From Bog-756 sp963703145 (lineage in GTDB: Bacteria > Actinomycetota > Acidimicrobiia > Acidimicrobiales > RAAP-2), in assembly GCA_963703145.1 (NCBI GenBank), contig OY969793.1, positions 3,100,001-3,164,000 on the forward strand: a stretch of 64,000 nucleotides of DNA. The letters are read 5' to 3'. Within the stretch, counting starts at the first letter, position 1. Each line of letters begins with the position of its first letter. The position numbers and the translations under genes are program-made. The notes below the pieces were generated by a model. The model searched no databases, was not told the origin of the DNA, and worked only from the letters and a program-made list of their open reading frames with translations. Shown in pieces: positions 62,385 through 64,000 of the stretch.

Positions 62385-64000
62385 ATGAAGACCTACGAGC
62401 CCTTCGACGGGACGATCCACCGGACCCAGGCCGAGTCCACGCCGTGGTGGCCCACCAAGGCCCACCCGGGCGAGGACGCCCCGAACGTGGTGGTCGTGCT
62501 CCTCGACGACACCGGCTTCTCCCACTTCGGCTGCTACGGCTCGGATCTCACCACGCCGAACATCGACCGGCTGGCCGCCGGCGGCCTCCGCTACACCAAC
62601 TTCCATGTGACGCCGCTGTGTTCACCGACCCGCGCCGCGCTGCTCACCGGGCGCAACCACCATGCGGTGGGGATGCGCTCGCTGGCCAACTTCGACAGCG
62701 GCTACCCCAACATGCGGGGCTCGGTCAGCAAGCACGCCGCCACCATGGGGGAGGTACTCCGCGACGAGGGGTACGCCACCTTCGCCGTGGGCAAATGGCA
62801 CCTGTGCCCGATGGAGGACGCCTCGGCCGCAGGGCCCTACGACCAGTGGCCGCTGCAGCGCGGTTTCGACCGCTTCTACGGGTTCCTGGAGGGAGAGACC
62901 GACCAGTTCCACCCCGAGCTCGTCTACGACAACCACGCCGTCGAGCCCCCGCGGACCGTGGAAGAGGGCTACCACCTGAGCGAGGACCTGGTCGACCACG
63001 CCATCCAGTTCATCCACGACGCCACGTCGATCCGGCCCGACCGGCCGTTCTTCACCTACCTGGCCTTCGGTGCCATGCATGCGCCCCACCAGGCACCGGC
63101 CGACTACCTCGACAAGTACCGCGGACGGTTCGACGACGGCTGGGATGCCGCCCGGGACCGGTGGTTCGCCCGCCAGATGGAACTGGGGCTCCTCCCGGCC
63201 GATACCGAGTTGGCCCCACGGAATCCCGGTGTGGAGCCCTGGGACTCACTCCCGGTGAACCACCAGCGCCTGGCCTCCCGTCTGCAGGAGGCCTTCGCCG
63301 CCTTCCTCGAGCACACCGACGCCCAGATCGGTCGGCTCGTGGCCGACCTCGACGAACTCGGCCAGCTGGACAACACACTGTTCATCCTGCTGTCCGACAA
63401 CGGTGCGAGCCAGGAGGGGGGGCCCTTCGGCGTCATGCACGAGATGAAGTACTTCAACTTCCTCGTCGAGACCCCCGACGACGCCGTGGAGCGGCTCGAT
63501 GACATCGGCGGACCCCACAGCCACGCCAACTATCCGTGGGGCTGGGCCCAGGCCGGCAACACCCCGTTCAAGTGGTACAAGCAGAACACCCACGAAGGCG
63601 GGGTGCACGTGCCCCTGATCATCCACTGGCCGGCCAGGATCGACCGGCCCGGCGAGCTGCGCGACCAGTTCCACCACGTGAACGACATCGCCCCCACCGT
63701 CTACGACAACCTGGGCATCGAGGCGCCGGCCGTCTACCGCGGGCTCGAGCAGATTCCCGTGTCGGGGGTTCCGTTGACCTACACCTTCGACGACCCGGCC
63801 GCCCCGACCACCAAGAGCGCCCAGTACTACGAGATGATGGGCCATCGCGGCATCTACGCCGATGGGTGGAAGGCGGTCACCCGCCACCAGCCCGGCGTGC
63901 CGTTCGACGACGACCGATGGGAGCTCTACCACCTGGCCGAGGACCGCTCCGAGTGCCGGGACCTCGCCGAGGCCATGCCCGACAAGCTCGCCGAGATGGT
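62385..64000 (+). CDS. Type I arylsulfatase (3' end beyond window)
   Basis: 538 residues are present; the gene runs off the right edge. APNVVVVLLDDTGFSHFGCYG gives the metal aspartates, Cys79 in CSPTRAALLTGRNHH is the formylglycine site, and FAVGKWHL, LLSDNGASQEGG and NTPFKWYKQNTHEGG complete the active site. It is clearly related to the sulfatase at 51544, with the same WWP N-terminal region, but not identical. GCGAGGAC precedes the ATG. No signal peptide is visible, so it is cytosolic or exported another way. No formylglycine-generating enzyme gene is in the window. Confidence 0.93.
   Translation, partial: MKTYEPFDGTIHRTQAESTPWWPTKAHPGEDAPNVVVVLLDDTGFSHFGCYGSDLTTPNIDRLAAGGLRYTNFHVTPLCSPTRAALLTGRNHHAVGMRSLANFDSGYPNMRGSVSKHAATMGEVLRDEGYATFAVGKWHLCPMEDASAAGPYDQWPLQRGFDRFYGFLEGETDQFHPELVYDNHAVEPPRTVEEGYHLSEDLVDHAIQFIHDATSIRPDRPFFTYLAFGAMHAPHQAPADYLDKYRGRFDDGWDAARDRWFARQMELGLLPADTELAPRNPGVEPWDSLPVNHQRLASRLQEAFAAFLEHTDAQIGRLVADLDELGQLDNTLFILLSDNGASQEGGPFGVMHEMKYFNFLVETPDDAVERLDDIGGPHSHANYPWGWAQAGNTPFKWYKQNTHEGGVHVPLIIHWPARIDRPGELRDQFHHVNDIAPTVYDNLGIEAPAVYRGLEQIPVSGVPLTYTFDDPAAPTTKSAQYYEMMGHRGIYADGWKAVTRHQPGVPFDDDRWELYHLAEDRSECRDLAEAMPDKLAEM

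Overview
The window is 64 kb of very GC-rich DNA from an actinobacterium, probably an Acidimicrobiia-like lineage. This is inferred from the base composition, many GTG starts, an F420-type split-barrel oxidoreductase, DUF2510-like and NERD proteins, DUF35/thiolase pairs, and two secreted proteins with 42-residue DGG(I/V)FxFGDA repeats of a kind I associate with that class. I see no rRNA, tRNA, CRISPR array, prophage or insertion sequence. Nearly all of it is packed protein-coding sequence, about 57 genes, several in short operons with 4-bp ATGA or GTGA overlaps.

Layout. 1-1.9 kb: MarR regulator (cut by the left edge) with a perfect 22-bp palindrome, a type IV prepilin and a small winged-helix regulator. 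2.0-7.2 kb: an acyl-CoA type operon (DUF35 zinc protein, thiolase, CoA ligase, SDR) facing a sulfotransferase. 7.3-13.7 kb: ATP-grasp enzyme divergent from a TetR, a DHA2 drug exporter coupled to its own TetR, then LysR divergent from a second MFS transporter. 13.8-17.4 kb: secreted beta-propeller protein, F420-type oxidoreductase and RCK-domain channel. 17.5-21.8 kb: catabolic cluster (amidohydrolase, class II aldolase, zinc alcohol dehydrogenase, luciferase-like monooxygenase). 21.8-26.4 kb: fatty acid hydroxylase, VOC protein, anti-sigma-like ATPase, a phosphofructokinase with PPi-type residues, thioesterase, a DksA-like protein without its cysteines, and a universal stress protein. 26.5-34.4 kb: second propeller protein, a SoxR/questin-oxidase divergent pair, amidohydrolase, acetolactate-synthase-like enzyme and a permease. 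34.5-40.9 kb: GGDEF/EAL protein and a GH4-ADH-VOC operon behind a large inverted repeat. 41-54 kb: NTF2-like protein, M20 peptidase, CutA, ABC solute-binding protein, aldo/keto reductase, TldD/TldE, Usp, HtrA protease and a sulfatase. 54-59 kb: a divergent isoprenoid-quinone-like cluster (geranylgeranyl reductase family, MenG-like methyltransferase, UbiA-like membrane protein) and a TetR/AlkZ-like pair. 59-64 kb: NERD protein, sulfotransferase, propeller glycosidase and a second sulfatase that runs off the right edge.

Two window-wide patterns stand out. First, many genes lack a Shine-Dalgarno sequence and instead carry a TANNNT hexamer ending 6-8 nt before the start codon, the layout of leaderless transcripts. 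Second, at least six genes between 39 and 54 kb, and perhaps a seventh at 57 kb, are interrupted by single-base indels, often in C/G runs, while no gene in the first 39 kb is; local sequence error is the likeliest cause, with decay of accessory genes as the alternative.

The strongest biological leads are SoxR with a canonical box in front of a questin-oxidase-like gene, the paired propeller proteins, and the quinone-lipid cluster with an atypical UbiA-like protein.
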